Source: JACPVF01 sp964502095 (GTDB lineage Bacteria; Chloroflexota; Anaerolineae; Anaerolineales; Villigracilaceae). From it: a stretch of DNA of 64,000 bases. This document shows positions 1 through 8,139 of the stretch, piece after piece; the stretch's first letter is position 1, and every line of letters begins with the position of its first letter. Below the pieces are notes generated by a model. It had not been told where the DNA came from. It was given only the letters and a program-made list of their open reading frames with translations, and searched no databases. The translations under genes were made by a program, and so were the position numbers. Where the stretch lies: NCBI GenBank assembly GCA_964502095.1, contig CAZCUF010000007.1, forward strand, positions 111,731-175,730, written 5' to 3'.

Positions 1-2
1 AA

Positions 3-107
3 TTGCTGGGTTGGGAACCGCAGGTGAATCTGCGCGAGGGCATCACGCGCCTGGTCGAATGGTATAACGCGGAACGCGCATGGGCGCGCGAGGTGATCAC
101 CACGTGA
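3..107 (+). CDS. NAD-dependent sugar epimerase/dehydratase, C-terminal end (partial)
   Basis: The frame is open from the left edge to a TGA at 105-107, giving 34 codons. The peptide (LGWEPQVNLREGITRLVEWY) matches the usual C-terminus of extended short-chain dehydrogenases acting on nucleotide sugars, which end in an LGWxP...GxxxxVxWY pattern. The stop overlaps the GTG start of the flippase gene by four bases, so the two are probably translationally coupled. The substrate cannot be named because the active site lies outside the window. Confidence 0.7.
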   Translation: MLGWEPQVNLREGITRLVEWYNAERAWAREVITT

Positions 108-1435
108 CGAAGTGGCGCGCGGCGCTGGCTCATTGGCGCGCAGATACTTTGCTGGGGAGAGTCGTTCAGAACAGCGCGCATTTGCTCAGCAGTAACAGCC
201 TTAGTTTGATATTGAGTTACGGGCAGGGGATTTTATCGGCGCGGTTATTGGGCGTGACAGGTTTCGGCCTGGTGGGGCTCGTCATGGGCTACGCCTCCAC
301 CGTCAACAGTGTCCTGTCTTTTCGCATGAGCGAATCGGTGGTGCGCTACGGCGGCGAATACGTGGAACGCGGCGAAAAGGACAAGGCCTCGGCCTTGATC
401 AAAGCCGCCGCGCTGACCGAAGCGGCGGTTTCGTTACTGGCTTTTATCTTTGTGGTGCTGACTTCGACTCTGGCTTCGCAATATATTTCCAAAACGCCGG
501 GCACCGCCTGGATGTTCAGCTTGTTCGCAATCGGCCTGCTGGCGAACTTCAATTATGAAACTTCATTGGGTATTTTACAGATTACCGATAGGATCAAGTT
601 TCAGGGGACGATCAATTTAATTCAAAATATCGTCTGCGCGTTGGTGATTGGGGGCGCGTTTGTGTGGCATGGAAATGTTGTCACAGTATTGGCCGCCTAC
701 CTGATCGGTAAGTCCATATTGGGATTGGGGATGTTCATCTTCGCGCAGATTCAGTTGCGACGCGTGCTGGGCGCGGGCTGGTGGCGGGCGCCCTTCAATG
801 CCATCGACTCGTATCGCGAGGTCGGCTGGTTCGCGCTCAATTCGAATATCAGCGGCACGGTCATTAAGGTCTTTCGCGAAAGTGAGATCGTGTGGGTGGG
901 CTTCTTTCTCTCCAGCACGGCCGCGGGCTATTACAAAGCCGCGTATACGATCATCGGCCTGTTATCTGTGATGGCTGATCCGCTGATCACCACCACTTAT
1001 CCCGAGATCAATCGGCTCATCGTGCAAAAAGCCTGGCCGCGCTTGCGCGATTTCCTGCGCAAAGTGACGATATTGGCGTTTGCTTATAACCTGGCGGAAG
1101 CCATCGGCTTTGTATTGTTGGGCCGCTGGATTTTATGGATCTACGGCGCGCAATACGTGAACGCCTATCCTGCAATGATGGCCTTGCTGATCGGCATCGC
1201 CTTCAATTACACGTTCTTTTGGAATCGTCCGTTACTGCTTTCGCTCGGCCTGCCGGAATATCCCATCAAGGCCACAGTGACCGCGGGCTTGATCAAAGTG
1301 GCGCTGGCGTTTCTCCTTGTGCCGCGCTTCGGGTATGTGGCAGAAGCCGCACTACTTTCGTTCTACTACGTGACCTCGGTAGGCGCAATGGTCTGGCGCG
1401 GAATCCGTGAGATACAAACGAAAGAAGAAAGATGA
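104..1435 (+). CDS. polysaccharide flippase, Wzx/MATE-like
   Basis: Predicted integral membrane protein of 443 residues with about a dozen hydrophobic segments spread along its length, as in the Wzx/MVF oligosaccharide flippases that move lipid-linked repeat units across the cytoplasmic membrane. I chose GTG 104 because it overlaps the previous stop (GTGA) and has GAGGTG at 90-95; an ATG at 80 would overlap the upstream gene by 28 bases. The residues near 20-45 (SNSLSLILSYGQGILSARLLG) resemble the first helix of this superfamily. The following glycosyltransferase overlaps its stop by ATGA. It coexists with a Wzm/Wzt transporter at 21935-24080, so the locus may serve two glycans. Confidence 0.85.
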   Translation: MTKWRAALAHWRADTLLGRVVQNSAHLLSSNSLSLILSYGQGILSARLLGVTGFGLVGLVMGYASTVNSVLSFRMSESVVRYGGEYVERGEKDKASALIKAAALTEAAVSLLAFIFVVLTSTLASQYISKTPGTAWMFSLFAIGLLANFNYETSLGILQITDRIKFQGTINLIQNIVCALVIGGAFVWHGNVVTVLAAYLIGKSILGLGMFIFAQIQLRRVLGAGWWRAPFNAIDSYREVGWFALNSNISGTVIKVFRESEIVWVGFFLSSTAAGYYKAAYTIIGLLSVMADPLITTTYPEINRLIVQKAWPRLRDFLRKVTILAFAYNLAEAIGFVLLGRWILWIYGAQYVNAYPAMMALLIGIAFNYTFFWNRPLLLSLGLPEYPIKATVTAGLIKVALAFLLVPRFGYVAEAALLSFYYVTSVGAMVWRGIREIQTKEER

Positions 1436-2613
1436 AGATTGCGCTGATCACCAATTCTCGAATCCCATCGTTGACTGCCAACTCGATTCAGGCGATGAAG
1501 GTGGCGCAAGCGTTGATGCAACTCGGACATGATGTGCGGATGTTCGCGCCGCGCGAAATAGTAGGGACAGATAGCCATCCGTCCCTGCGCGACCATTATG
1601 GACTTCGCCTCGTTCCGCCCCTCGAACTGCTTCCGTCCATCAAGCGACTCAAACGCCTCGACTTCATCGTCCATGCCCAACGCGCCGCGCGGATGTTTGG
1701 CGCGGACCTCATTTACACGTGGTTGCCTCAATCTGCCGCGCTGGGGTTGTGGATGAAGTATCCTGTCGTCCTCGAAATGCACGCGGATGTGACGGGTCTC
1801 ATGGGCGCGTGGTGGCTGAAACAGTTTTGGAATGCGAAGGGGAAGAAGACGATGACCGTGACTACGTCCGCGTTGAGAAAAGCTTTGGAACGGACGACCA
1901 AATTGAAATTGGAGAATGAAGCGGTGCTCGTCGCGCCGAACGGAGTCGAGTTGGAGAGATACGCGTCCCTGCCGAGTCCGTCTGAGGCGCGTCGTCAATT
2001 GAATCTGCCCGAGGGACTCACCGTCGGCTTCACAGGTCACATCTACCCTGGGCGCGGCGCGGAATTGTTGTTCGAGTTGGCAAAGCAAATGCCGCGCGTC
2101 AATTTTTTGTGGGTCGGCGGGACGCCCGAACTCGTGTCGTTGTGGAGATCGAAGTTGGAGGGCGAGCGCGTTGCGAACGTGACGATGACGGGATTTATGG
2201 AGCATAGCAAAATTCCGCTCTATCAAGCCGCGGCGGATGTTTTGCTCATGCCATATTCGCGGACGATCGAAGCGTCGAGCGGGCAGGACATTGCCGAGGT
2301 GATCAACCCGATGAAGATGTTCGAGTACATGGCGGCAGGGCGGGCGATTGTGTGCGCGGATATTTCTGTGATCAGAGAAATATTGAATGAGAAGAATGCG
2401 GTGTTTGTGGAGGCAAGTGGTGGTCGAAACGCAAGCAGTCGAGACCACAACAGTAATTGGGAATTAGTAATTAGTAATTGGAGGCTGGCGATTGAGTCAC
2501 TGCTTGACGATGAATCGCGCAGGCTCGAGTTGGGCGCGCAGGCACAGAAAGATGTGGAGCGGTTTTCGTGGGTGAAGAGGGAGGAGAGGATGCTGGAGGG
2601 TTTTGGTGGTTGA
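1432..2613 (+). CDS. glycosyltransferase family 4, with repeat-derived insert
   Basis: GT-B fold sugar transferase of 393 residues. The N-terminal domain begins with MKIALITNSRIPS; the C-terminal donor domain has GFTGHIYPGRG, WVGGTPE and the acidic MKMFEYMAAG motif near residues 293-302. It overlaps the flippase stop by ATGA. Residues about 330-350 (GGRNASSRDHNSNWELVISN) interrupt the normal VFVE...AIESLLDD region and are encoded by a palindromic repeat and an AATTAG tract, so this looks like an in-frame repeat insertion. The final GG-stop also comes from another repeat copy (GGTGGTTGA at 2605-2613). The donor sugar is unknown. Confidence 0.85.
   Translation: MKIALITNSRIPSLTANSIQAMKVAQALMQLGHDVRMFAPREIVGTDSHPSLRDHYGLRLVPPLELLPSIKRLKRLDFIVHAQRAARMFGADLIYTWLPQSAALGLWMKYPVVLEMHADVTGLMGAWWLKQFWNAKGKKTMTVTTSALRKALERTTKLKLENEAVLVAPNGVELERYASLPSPSEARRQLNLPEGLTVGFTGHIYPGRGAELLFELAKQMPRVNFLWVGGTPELVSLWRSKLEGERVANVTMTGFMEHSKIPLYQAAADVLLMPYSRTIEASSGQDIAEVINPMKMFEYMAAGRAIVCADISVIREILNEKNAVFVEASGGRNASSRDHNSNWELVISNWRLAIESLLDDESRRLELGAQAQKDVERFSWVKREERMLEGFGG
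2419..2482 (+). repeat. palindrome remnant plus AATTAG tract inside a coding region
   Basis: GGTGGTCG at 2419 pairs with CGAGACCAC ending at 2448, a variant of the GGTGGTTGAGTA palindrome family. It is followed by a low-complexity tract of AATTAGT units to 2482. The whole segment is in frame within the glycosyltransferase at 1432-2613. Confidence 0.65.
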
Positions 2614-2633
2614 GTAGGACGTATCGAAACCAC
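2605..2633 (+). repeat. GGTGGTTGAGTA palindrome, single copy, supplies a stop codon
   Basis: GGTGGTTGAGTAGG runs into GTATCGAAACCAC, a short-looped copy of the palindrome family seen around the GIY-YIG genes. The TGA at 2611-2613 that ends the glycosyltransferase is part of the repeat. Confidence 0.8.
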
Positions 2634-2661
2634 ACTCTCGGAGCATTGGAGATCGGAGACC

Positions 2662-2702
2662 GGCGATTGAGTCATTGCTTGACGAATCGAATCGCGCATA
2701 TT
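2662..2702 (+). repeat. partial duplicate of the upstream gene's 3' region
   Basis: GGCGATTGAGTCATTGCTTG and the following bases closely repeat 2487-2521 inside the glycosyltransferase, offset by 175 bases. The duplicate lies beyond the repeat-borne stop codon and is non-coding, so it is probably debris of a local duplication. Confidence 0.6.
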
Positions 2703-2745
2703 AGAGCGCCCTACGCCTTTCATGACTCATGGTAAAGTGGGGGCT

Positions 2746-4308
2746 ATGAAATATCTCTTCGGGCGCGATTTTCTCTGGATTTTGCCTCTGTCCCTTGCTT
2801 TGGGCGCGGGACTGTCTTTCGTTCAACCGGGAAATTGGTTCATTGGCTGGCTCGGATTCTCGTTTCTCTTTCTACTTTCCATTTCCCTGCTCGTCCTATC
2901 CACGCGCTGGGCGGGCAGTGGCCGCGCCCTGGCATGGATGGTGGCGCTGGCCTTTATTTTAAGATTGGTAGGCGGCGTGGCCGTGCATCTTATTCTGCCG
3001 GTCAGTGGTTACGATGAACCGGATGACCGCGCCGGTTATGTTTACACCGATGCGCATCGCCGCGACGCGCAGGCCTGGGATTTGGCTCAGTCTAATTTGC
3101 CGATCTATGACGCCTTCAGCCAATCGTATGCCTACGATCAATACGGCGGACTGCTGGCCTTTAGCGCGCTGGTTTATCGTTATCTTTCGCCGGACGCGCA
3201 CCGTCCGTTGATGCTGGTATTGCTCTCCGCGTGGATTGCCGCGCTGGGAGTCCCATTTTTATGGAAAGCCGCGCATCGAACATGGGGAGAAAAGACCGCG
3301 CTGGCCTCCGGTTGGATCTTCGCGCTATATCCGGAAAGTATTTTGTTGGGCGGCTCAGCCATGCGCGAACCTTATTTGATGGCATTCAGCGCCTGCGTGT
3401 TGTGGGGATTTGTGGATTGGAATCAACAACGCGGCCGGCATGGATGGTTGTGGCTGGGACTCGGTCTGTTGGGAATGTTATTGGTCTCGCCGGTCGTGGC
3501 GCTGATCACGTTGGTCATTCTCGCGGGTTGGTTGTATCTTTCGAGCGAACGCGGACGCATTCCGTGGCGGGCGGTGGGAATCGCGGCGTTAATTTTTGCG
3601 ATTGGTTTGGTCCTGCTTTCCTCTGCGGTAAATCGTCAGGGTCAGTTTAATGCAAGTACGCCGTTCGGCATTCTGGGAGGTTTCCTGCACGACGCCGTGC
3701 ACTGGGATATGTATCAGCTCGAACGCGGTTCGGGTTGGGTGCAAAAACTATTTCGTGAGATGCCAACCGCCCTGCAACTGCCTTTTGTGGTCATTTATGG
3801 AGTTTTCCAGCCGGTTCTGCCCGCCTCGATCTTTGCTCCCACTAAATTGATCTGGCAGGTCATCGGCGTATTGCGCTCGATCGGTTGGTACGCGTTATTG
3901 CCGGCGCTGGTTTTTTCGTTCGTGGCCGCGGCCGGTCAGGGGTCCGTGAAAGATCGCAAACTGTCGTTTTGGCTGGCCATTGTGGTCTGGTTTTGGATTC
4001 TATTGACGGCTCTGCGCGGCGGCGGCGATCAATGGGACAATCCGCGTTATCGCGCCATTCTGTTTTTATGGGAGGCGCTTCTCGCGGGGCAGACAGTTGT
4101 CGCGTGGCTCGAGACGCGTAATCCCTGGTTTTGGCGGATCGTCGCGGCGGAGCTCGTCTTCCTGCTGATCTTCACCGAATGGTATGCCAGCCGTTATCTG
4201 CGCTGGAGTTTTCAACTTTCGTTTGGAAGCATGGTGGCGCTGATTTCGGGGCTGTGGGTTGTGATCGGCGCAGGGGGGTGGTTGTTGGATCGAAAGCGCC
4301 GCGCTTGA
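2746..4308 (+). CDS. multi-pass membrane protein, probable GT-C glycosyltransferase
   Basis: Predicted polytopic membrane protein of 520 residues. After the first two hydrophobic helices comes an acidic loop (SGYDEPDDRAGY), which fits the DxD/DE catalytic loop of GT-C enzymes that use polyprenyl-phosphate sugars. Many further helices follow, ending in a short basic tail. I chose ATG 2746, which has GTGGGGGC just upstream, over ATG 2722. No family-specific motif lets me name the substrate. It could also be an O-antigen polymerase-type protein, but the early acidic loop favours GT-C. Confidence 0.6.
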   Translation: MKYLFGRDFLWILPLSLALGAGLSFVQPGNWFIGWLGFSFLFLLSISLLVLSTRWAGSGRALAWMVALAFILRLVGGVAVHLILPVSGYDEPDDRAGYVYTDAHRRDAQAWDLAQSNLPIYDAFSQSYAYDQYGGLLAFSALVYRYLSPDAHRPLMLVLLSAWIAALGVPFLWKAAHRTWGEKTALASGWIFALYPESILLGGSAMREPYLMAFSACVLWGFVDWNQQRGRHGWLWLGLGLLGMLLVSPVVALITLVILAGWLYLSSERGRIPWRAVGIAALIFAIGLVLLSSAVNRQGQFNASTPFGILGGFLHDAVHWDMYQLERGSGWVQKLFREMPTALQLPFVVIYGVFQPVLPASIFAPTKLIWQVIGVLRSIGWYALLPALVFSFVAAAGQGSVKDRKLSFWLAIVVWFWILLTALRGGGDQWDNPRYRAILFLWEALLAGQTVVAWLETRNPWFWRIVAAELVFLLIFTEWYASRYLRWSFQLSFGSMVALISGLWVVIGAGGWLLDRKRRA

Positions 4309-4346
4309 CACATTCAAGTCAGGCTTTATAATTCAGTCATTGAATT
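4305..4346 (+). promoter_or_regulatory. sigma70-type promoter with operator for gmd
   Basis: TTGACA at 4305-4310 and TATAAT at 4327-4332 are separated by 16 bases. The -10 box runs into AATTCAGTCATTGAATT (4330-4346), a palindrome with AATTCA and TGAATT arms. The same arrangement and 16-base spacing recur at 19406-19447 before a regulator gene, so this palindrome is a likely repressor site. The -35 box overlaps the end of the preceding gene. Confidence 0.75.
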
Positions 4347-4362
4347 TTGGACGGAGGATTGC

Positions 4363-5331
4363 ATGCCCACTGCTCTTATCACCGGGATCAACGGTCAGGA
4401 CGGTTCATACTTGGCCGAGTTTTTGCTCAAGAAGGGATATCGCGTTATTGGCCTGGTGCGGCGTTCCAGCACACAGAATTACGAGCGTATTCAACATTTA
4501 TTGGACGATGTAACCATCGTTCAAGGCGATCTTCACGATCAAGGTTCGTTGTTGTCTCTGTTGGAGGAACACGAGCCTGCCGAAGTCTATAACCTGGCGG
4601 CGCAGTCGTTTGTGGCGGTTTCGTGGAGTCAGGCGGTATTGACCGGCGAAGTGACCGCGCTGGGCGTGACGCGTTTGCTGGAGGCGATTCGATTCGTCAA
4701 CCCGAAGATCAAGTTCTATCAGGCTTCGAGCAGTGAAATGTTTGGAAAGGTGGTGGAAGTTCCACAGAACGAAAAGACGCCTTTCTATCCGCGTAGTCCG
4801 TATGGCGTGGCAAAGGTTTATGCTCATTGGATCACCATCAATTATCGGGAGTCTTTCGATATATTCACTACTTCGGGCATTTTGTTCAATCACGAAAGTC
4901 CGCGGCGCGGCCTGGAGTTTGTGACGCGTAAAATTTCAGACGGCGCGGCGCGCATCAAACTGGGTTTGGCGAAAGACCTGCATCTTGGCAATTTGGAGTC
5001 GCGCCGTGATTGGGGCTTTGCAGGCGATTATGTGGAAGCCATGTGGCTGATGTTGCAACGGGATCGCCCCGATTCTTATGTGGTTGGCACCGGCGAGACT
5101 CATTCCGTGCGCGAGTTTTGCGAGATCGCCTTTGGCCGCCTGGGTTTGGACTACGCCAAGTATGTGGTCCAGGATGAACGCTTCTATCGCCCCGCTGAAG
5201 TGGACCTGCTCGTGGCCGATCCGTCCAAGACGCGCTCTGAATTAGGCTGGGAGCCATCGGTTGATTTCAAAGGTCTGGTCGAGATGATGGTGGATGCAGA
5301 TCTGGCCCGTCTGCAAAAACAACTTGCATGA
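4363..5331 (+). CDS. gmd: GDP-mannose 4,6-dehydratase
   Basis: Converts GDP-D-mannose to GDP-4-keto-6-deoxy-D-mannose, the precursor of GDP-L-fucose, GDP-rhamnose and GDP-perosamine. The 322 residues carry the NAD(P) motif TGINGQDGSYL near residues 7-17, the SSSEMFG segment near 121-127, catalytic Y147 and K151 in SPYGVAK, and the family signature NHESPRRG. GGAGG at 4354-4358 gives a good ribosome site for ATG 4363. A strong promoter with an operator-like palindrome lies directly upstream, so this gene probably starts a transcription unit. The partner GDP-fucose synthase is 16 kb downstream at 20962-21933. Confidence 0.93.
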   Translation: MPTALITGINGQDGSYLAEFLLKKGYRVIGLVRRSSTQNYERIQHLLDDVTIVQGDLHDQGSLLSLLEEHEPAEVYNLAAQSFVAVSWSQAVLTGEVTALGVTRLLEAIRFVNPKIKFYQASSSEMFGKVVEVPQNEKTPFYPRSPYGVAKVYAHWITINYRESFDIFTTSGILFNHESPRRGLEFVTRKISDGAARIKLGLAKDLHLGNLESRRDWGFAGDYVEAMWLMLQRDRPDSYVVGTGETHSVREFCEIAFGRLGLDYAKYVVQDERFYRPAEVDLLVADPSKTRSELGWEPSVDFKGLVEMMVDADLARLQKQLA

Positions 5332-5332
5332 A

Positions 5333-7189
5333 ATGAACTCTGCGCAAAGCACCAGCCCGTTAAAGATAAAGTGGCCCGCCTGGCTGGCGGGCCTTTTGGC
5401 AATTTTAGGGATTCTTGTATTTCTGGCGCAGGCACTATATTACGCATACACCACAATTTCCAGCCTGGATGAAGGCGCCTACCTCTATAAAGGATTTCTG
5501 TTTGCCACAGGGCAGTATCATCCGTTTGAGTTATATGGGGTTTGGACGAACAAAGCGCCTCTGGCGTTTCTGATTCCCGGTTACGCACAATTGATCTTTG
5601 GCCCCGGCTTGCGGACAGGGCGTTATCTGGCGGTTCTTTTCGGGACCCTCAGCCTGGTCGCTACGTGGCTGGCGGCGCGCCGCCTCGGCGGGAAATGGCT
5701 GGCGGCCGCGGCGGTATGGGTCTTCGCGTTAACCCCCGTGATCATAAAAATTTACAGTCAGGCAGTGACTCAAAGTACGATTGTTTTTCTGCTGGCTTGT
5801 GTGCTGGCTTTATCGCTGGGCGGGAAGCGCCCGCTCTGGCAATTGATCTTGAGCGGATTCCTGACCGGCGTGATGATCCTCGTCCGCCAGAATATGGTGT
5901 TGGTACTGCCTTTATTGTGCTTGTATATTCTTTGGCAGTATGGCTGGAAACCGGCTCTGTTCTCCGTATTGGCTGGGTTGGCCGTTTTGGTCTTCTTTCA
6001 CGTTCTGTATTGGCCCTACATTATGCAACTTTGGCTTCCGTGGCTTCCAAAAGGTATCGCGGCCTGGTTTGCGGATAGTGCGCCTCACATTTCAGGAACG
6101 TCCACCTGGCGTCCATCCATAGATTGGAATGGGCGAATTCTATCCTTCTTTCAGGGCGTGCGCTTTCAATTTGTGGCTGTCGCGGGGACGGCTTTCGGCT
6201 TGATCCTCTGGCCCAATAGACGGCGCTGGTCCTCGCAGGCGGTCTCCCGCGCGGCGGCTTTCCTCGCTGTGTTGTTTATCGGTTTACTGTTAATGCATTC
6301 CTGGGCGTCCATTACAAACGATTATTGTGTATTTTGTTTTACACCGTACCTGGCGTTTTTCAATGTCAGCGCGATCTTGTTCCTGGTCGTTGTTGTGCCG
6401 TTGATGGAAAGGAACGCGCCTCCGTTTCGGCAGGCCTTGTTGTCGCTGACGGTCCTCATCCTGTTCGGTGGAATCGGCTATTCGGCATTCGAAGATATCG
6501 GCGACGGATTATTGTCTTTGAGCGTGCCGCGCCTGCGTGCCGGAAAGATATTGCCCGGCTTCAATACGTTATGGGAAATGCTTTCGAATAAATTTGCGCT
6601 CGAACGCAACGTGGCGGAGAAAATTGTCTCCACCGCCGCGGGTGTGTTGTTTGGATTACTGATTCTATGTGTTGTTTATTTGATTTATAGAAAACTCAGG
6701 AATTCCAATTTCAATTACGCCTATGCCCTGGCTGTTTTCGTTCTGACATTTGGCCTGCTTTTTTCTCCGTGGCTGGCTGGTAGTGCGGCCCGGCCCGATT
6801 GCCGAATCAATGTCATTGCGGCCAATGAGCAGGTGGGCGCATACCTCGCCGGGAATATTCCTGCGGGCAGTCAGGTCTATTGGAACGGCGGCTTGTCGGT
6901 TGCGCCTTTGTTATACGCGCGCGGCATCAAAATCTATCCGCCGCAGATCAATGACGGCTACGCCCATTATATTGGCGGAGATTCCCAAGAGTTGCTAAAA
7001 TATGGCTTCTGGAACGATGAGCTGGACGCGCAATGGCGGCAGGAAGCCGGTTACGTCATCGTTGAAGGCTGGCGCTATGCGGATATGAAAGCCCTGCTTC
7101 CGCCGTCAGCGTATGATGAACTGCCTCGGTCGCCCGCGCAGACTTCCTGTCTGAATGGAAGCGGGTTGCGCATCTTCCGAAGGAAATGA
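5333..7189 (+). CDS. membrane glycosyltransferase, GT39/ArnT-like
   Basis: A 618-residue membrane protein of the PMT/ArnT type, which transfers sugars from polyprenyl-phosphate donors on the outer face of the cytoplasmic membrane. After the first helix comes the characteristic acidic motif SSLDEGAYLYKG (near residues 45-56), followed by YGVWTNKAPLAF, which matches the loop before helix 2 in GT39 proteins. A soluble C-terminal part follows the last helices. I chose ATG 5333, one base after the gmd stop, rather than an upstream ATG inside gmd. The GT2 gene immediately downstream may make its lipid-linked donor. Confidence 0.75.
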   Translation: MNSAQSTSPLKIKWPAWLAGLLAILGILVFLAQALYYAYTTISSLDEGAYLYKGFLFATGQYHPFELYGVWTNKAPLAFLIPGYAQLIFGPGLRTGRYLAVLFGTLSLVATWLAARRLGGKWLAAAAVWVFALTPVIIKIYSQAVTQSTIVFLLACVLALSLGGKRPLWQLILSGFLTGVMILVRQNMVLVLPLLCLYILWQYGWKPALFSVLAGLAVLVFFHVLYWPYIMQLWLPWLPKGIAAWFADSAPHISGTSTWRPSIDWNGRILSFFQGVRFQFVAVAGTAFGLILWPNRRRWSSQAVSRAAAFLAVLFIGLLLMHSWASITNDYCVFCFTPYLAFFNVSAILFLVVVVPLMERNAPPFRQALLSLTVLILFGGIGYSAFEDIGDGLLSLSVPRLRAGKILPGFNTLWEMLSNKFALERNVAEKIVSTAAGVLFGLLILCVVYLIYRKLRNSNFNYAYALAVFVLTFGLLFSPWLAGSAARPDCRINVIAANEQVGAYLAGNIPAGSQVYWNGGLSVAPLLYARGIKIYPPQINDGYAHYIGGDSQELLKYGFWNDELDAQWRQEAGYVIVEGWRYADMKALLPPSAYDELPRSPAQTSCLNGSGLRIFRRK

Positions 7190-8137
7190 ATGGACCTATC
7201 CCTGATCATCCCTGTCTATAACGAGGAAAGGAATCTGCCGTTTTTGTTCGAGGCAATCTATGCCGTTTTGCCGCCGATGAACAAACCCTGGGAGGCGATT
7301 CTGGTCAACGACGGGAGCCGCGACCAAAGCCTGAATGTGTTGCGCGACTATGCCGCGCGGGACCCTGAACACGTTCGCGTGGTGTCGTTTCGCCGCAATT
7401 TCGGGCAGACGGCCGCGATCGCCGCGGGCCTTGATTATTCCTCCGGCGAAATTATCGTCCTGCTCGATGCAGACATGCAGAACGACCCTGCCGATATCCC
7501 GATGATGCTGGCTAAATTGGATGATGGCTATGATCTCGTCAGCGGATGGCGCAAAGACCGCAAAGATAACGCGCTGATTCGCACATTGCCGTCGCATATT
7601 GCCAACTGGCTGATCTCGAAAGTGACCGGCGTGCATCTGCACGATTACGGTTGCACGCTCAAGGCGTATCGCCGCGATGCGCTGGCCGGTTTCCGTTTAT
7701 ACGGCGAAATGCATCGCTTCATTCCGGTTTTTGCCTATTCGGTGGGCGCGCGCATCGCCGAAGTGGTTGTGCATCATCATCCGCGTAAATTTGGCAGGGC
7801 CAATTATGGGCTCGAGCGCACCGTCAAAGTGATGCTCGATTTGTTCACGGTCAAATTCCTGCTTAGTTATTCGAGCAAGCCCATTTATCTCTTCGGCGGC
7901 GCGGGCGTAGGGTTGATGATTCTGGGCTTCATTGATCTGCTTTATTTGTTCATTCGCCGCTTTTGGAATGTGCCCGCCTCCACCTCGCCTCTGCTGATGA
8001 TCGGCGTAATGCTGGTCATCATGGGTTTTCAATCTGTGCTGATGGGCCTGCTCGCTGAATTACTGGCGCGCACGTATCATGAATCGCAATCCAAGCCCAC
8101 TTACACCGTCCGCGAAACCATCAACTTCCAAAAATAA
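7190..8137 (+). CDS. polyprenyl-phosphate glycosyltransferase, GT2 (DPM1/GtrB/ArnC-like)
   Basis: A GT-A fold enzyme of 315 residues that likely charges undecaprenyl phosphate with a sugar. Its N-terminus is LSLIIPVYNEERNLP, followed by VNDGSRD, the D93-A-D95 metal-binding motif in LLDADMQNDP, and FRRNFGQTAAIAAG. Two hydrophobic helices close the C-terminus (about residues 228-290), as in GtrB and ArnC. It starts at the base after the preceding ArnT-like gene, a classic pairing in which the GT2 enzyme makes the donor used by the GT-C enzyme. Confidence 0.85.
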   Translation: MDLSLIIPVYNEERNLPFLFEAIYAVLPPMNKPWEAILVNDGSRDQSLNVLRDYAARDPEHVRVVSFRRNFGQTAAIAAGLDYSSGEIIVLLDADMQNDPADIPMMLAKLDDGYDLVSGWRKDRKDNALIRTLPSHIANWLISKVTGVHLHDYGCTLKAYRRDALAGFRLYGEMHRFIPVFAYSVGARIAEVVVHHHPRKFGRANYGLERTVKVMLDLFTVKFLLSYSSKPIYLFGGAGVGLMILGFIDLLYLFIRRFWNVPASTSPLLMIGVMLVIMGFQSVLMGLLAELLARTYHESQSKPTYTVRETINFQK

Positions 8138-8139
8138 AC

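Noticed and set aside
1366..2448. Long open frame on the minus strand (360 codons) under the glycosyltransferase
   Set aside because: It lies opposite a well-supported GT4 gene, has a His/Arg-rich composition and no recognisable domain; G+C-rich antisense frames of this kind are common.
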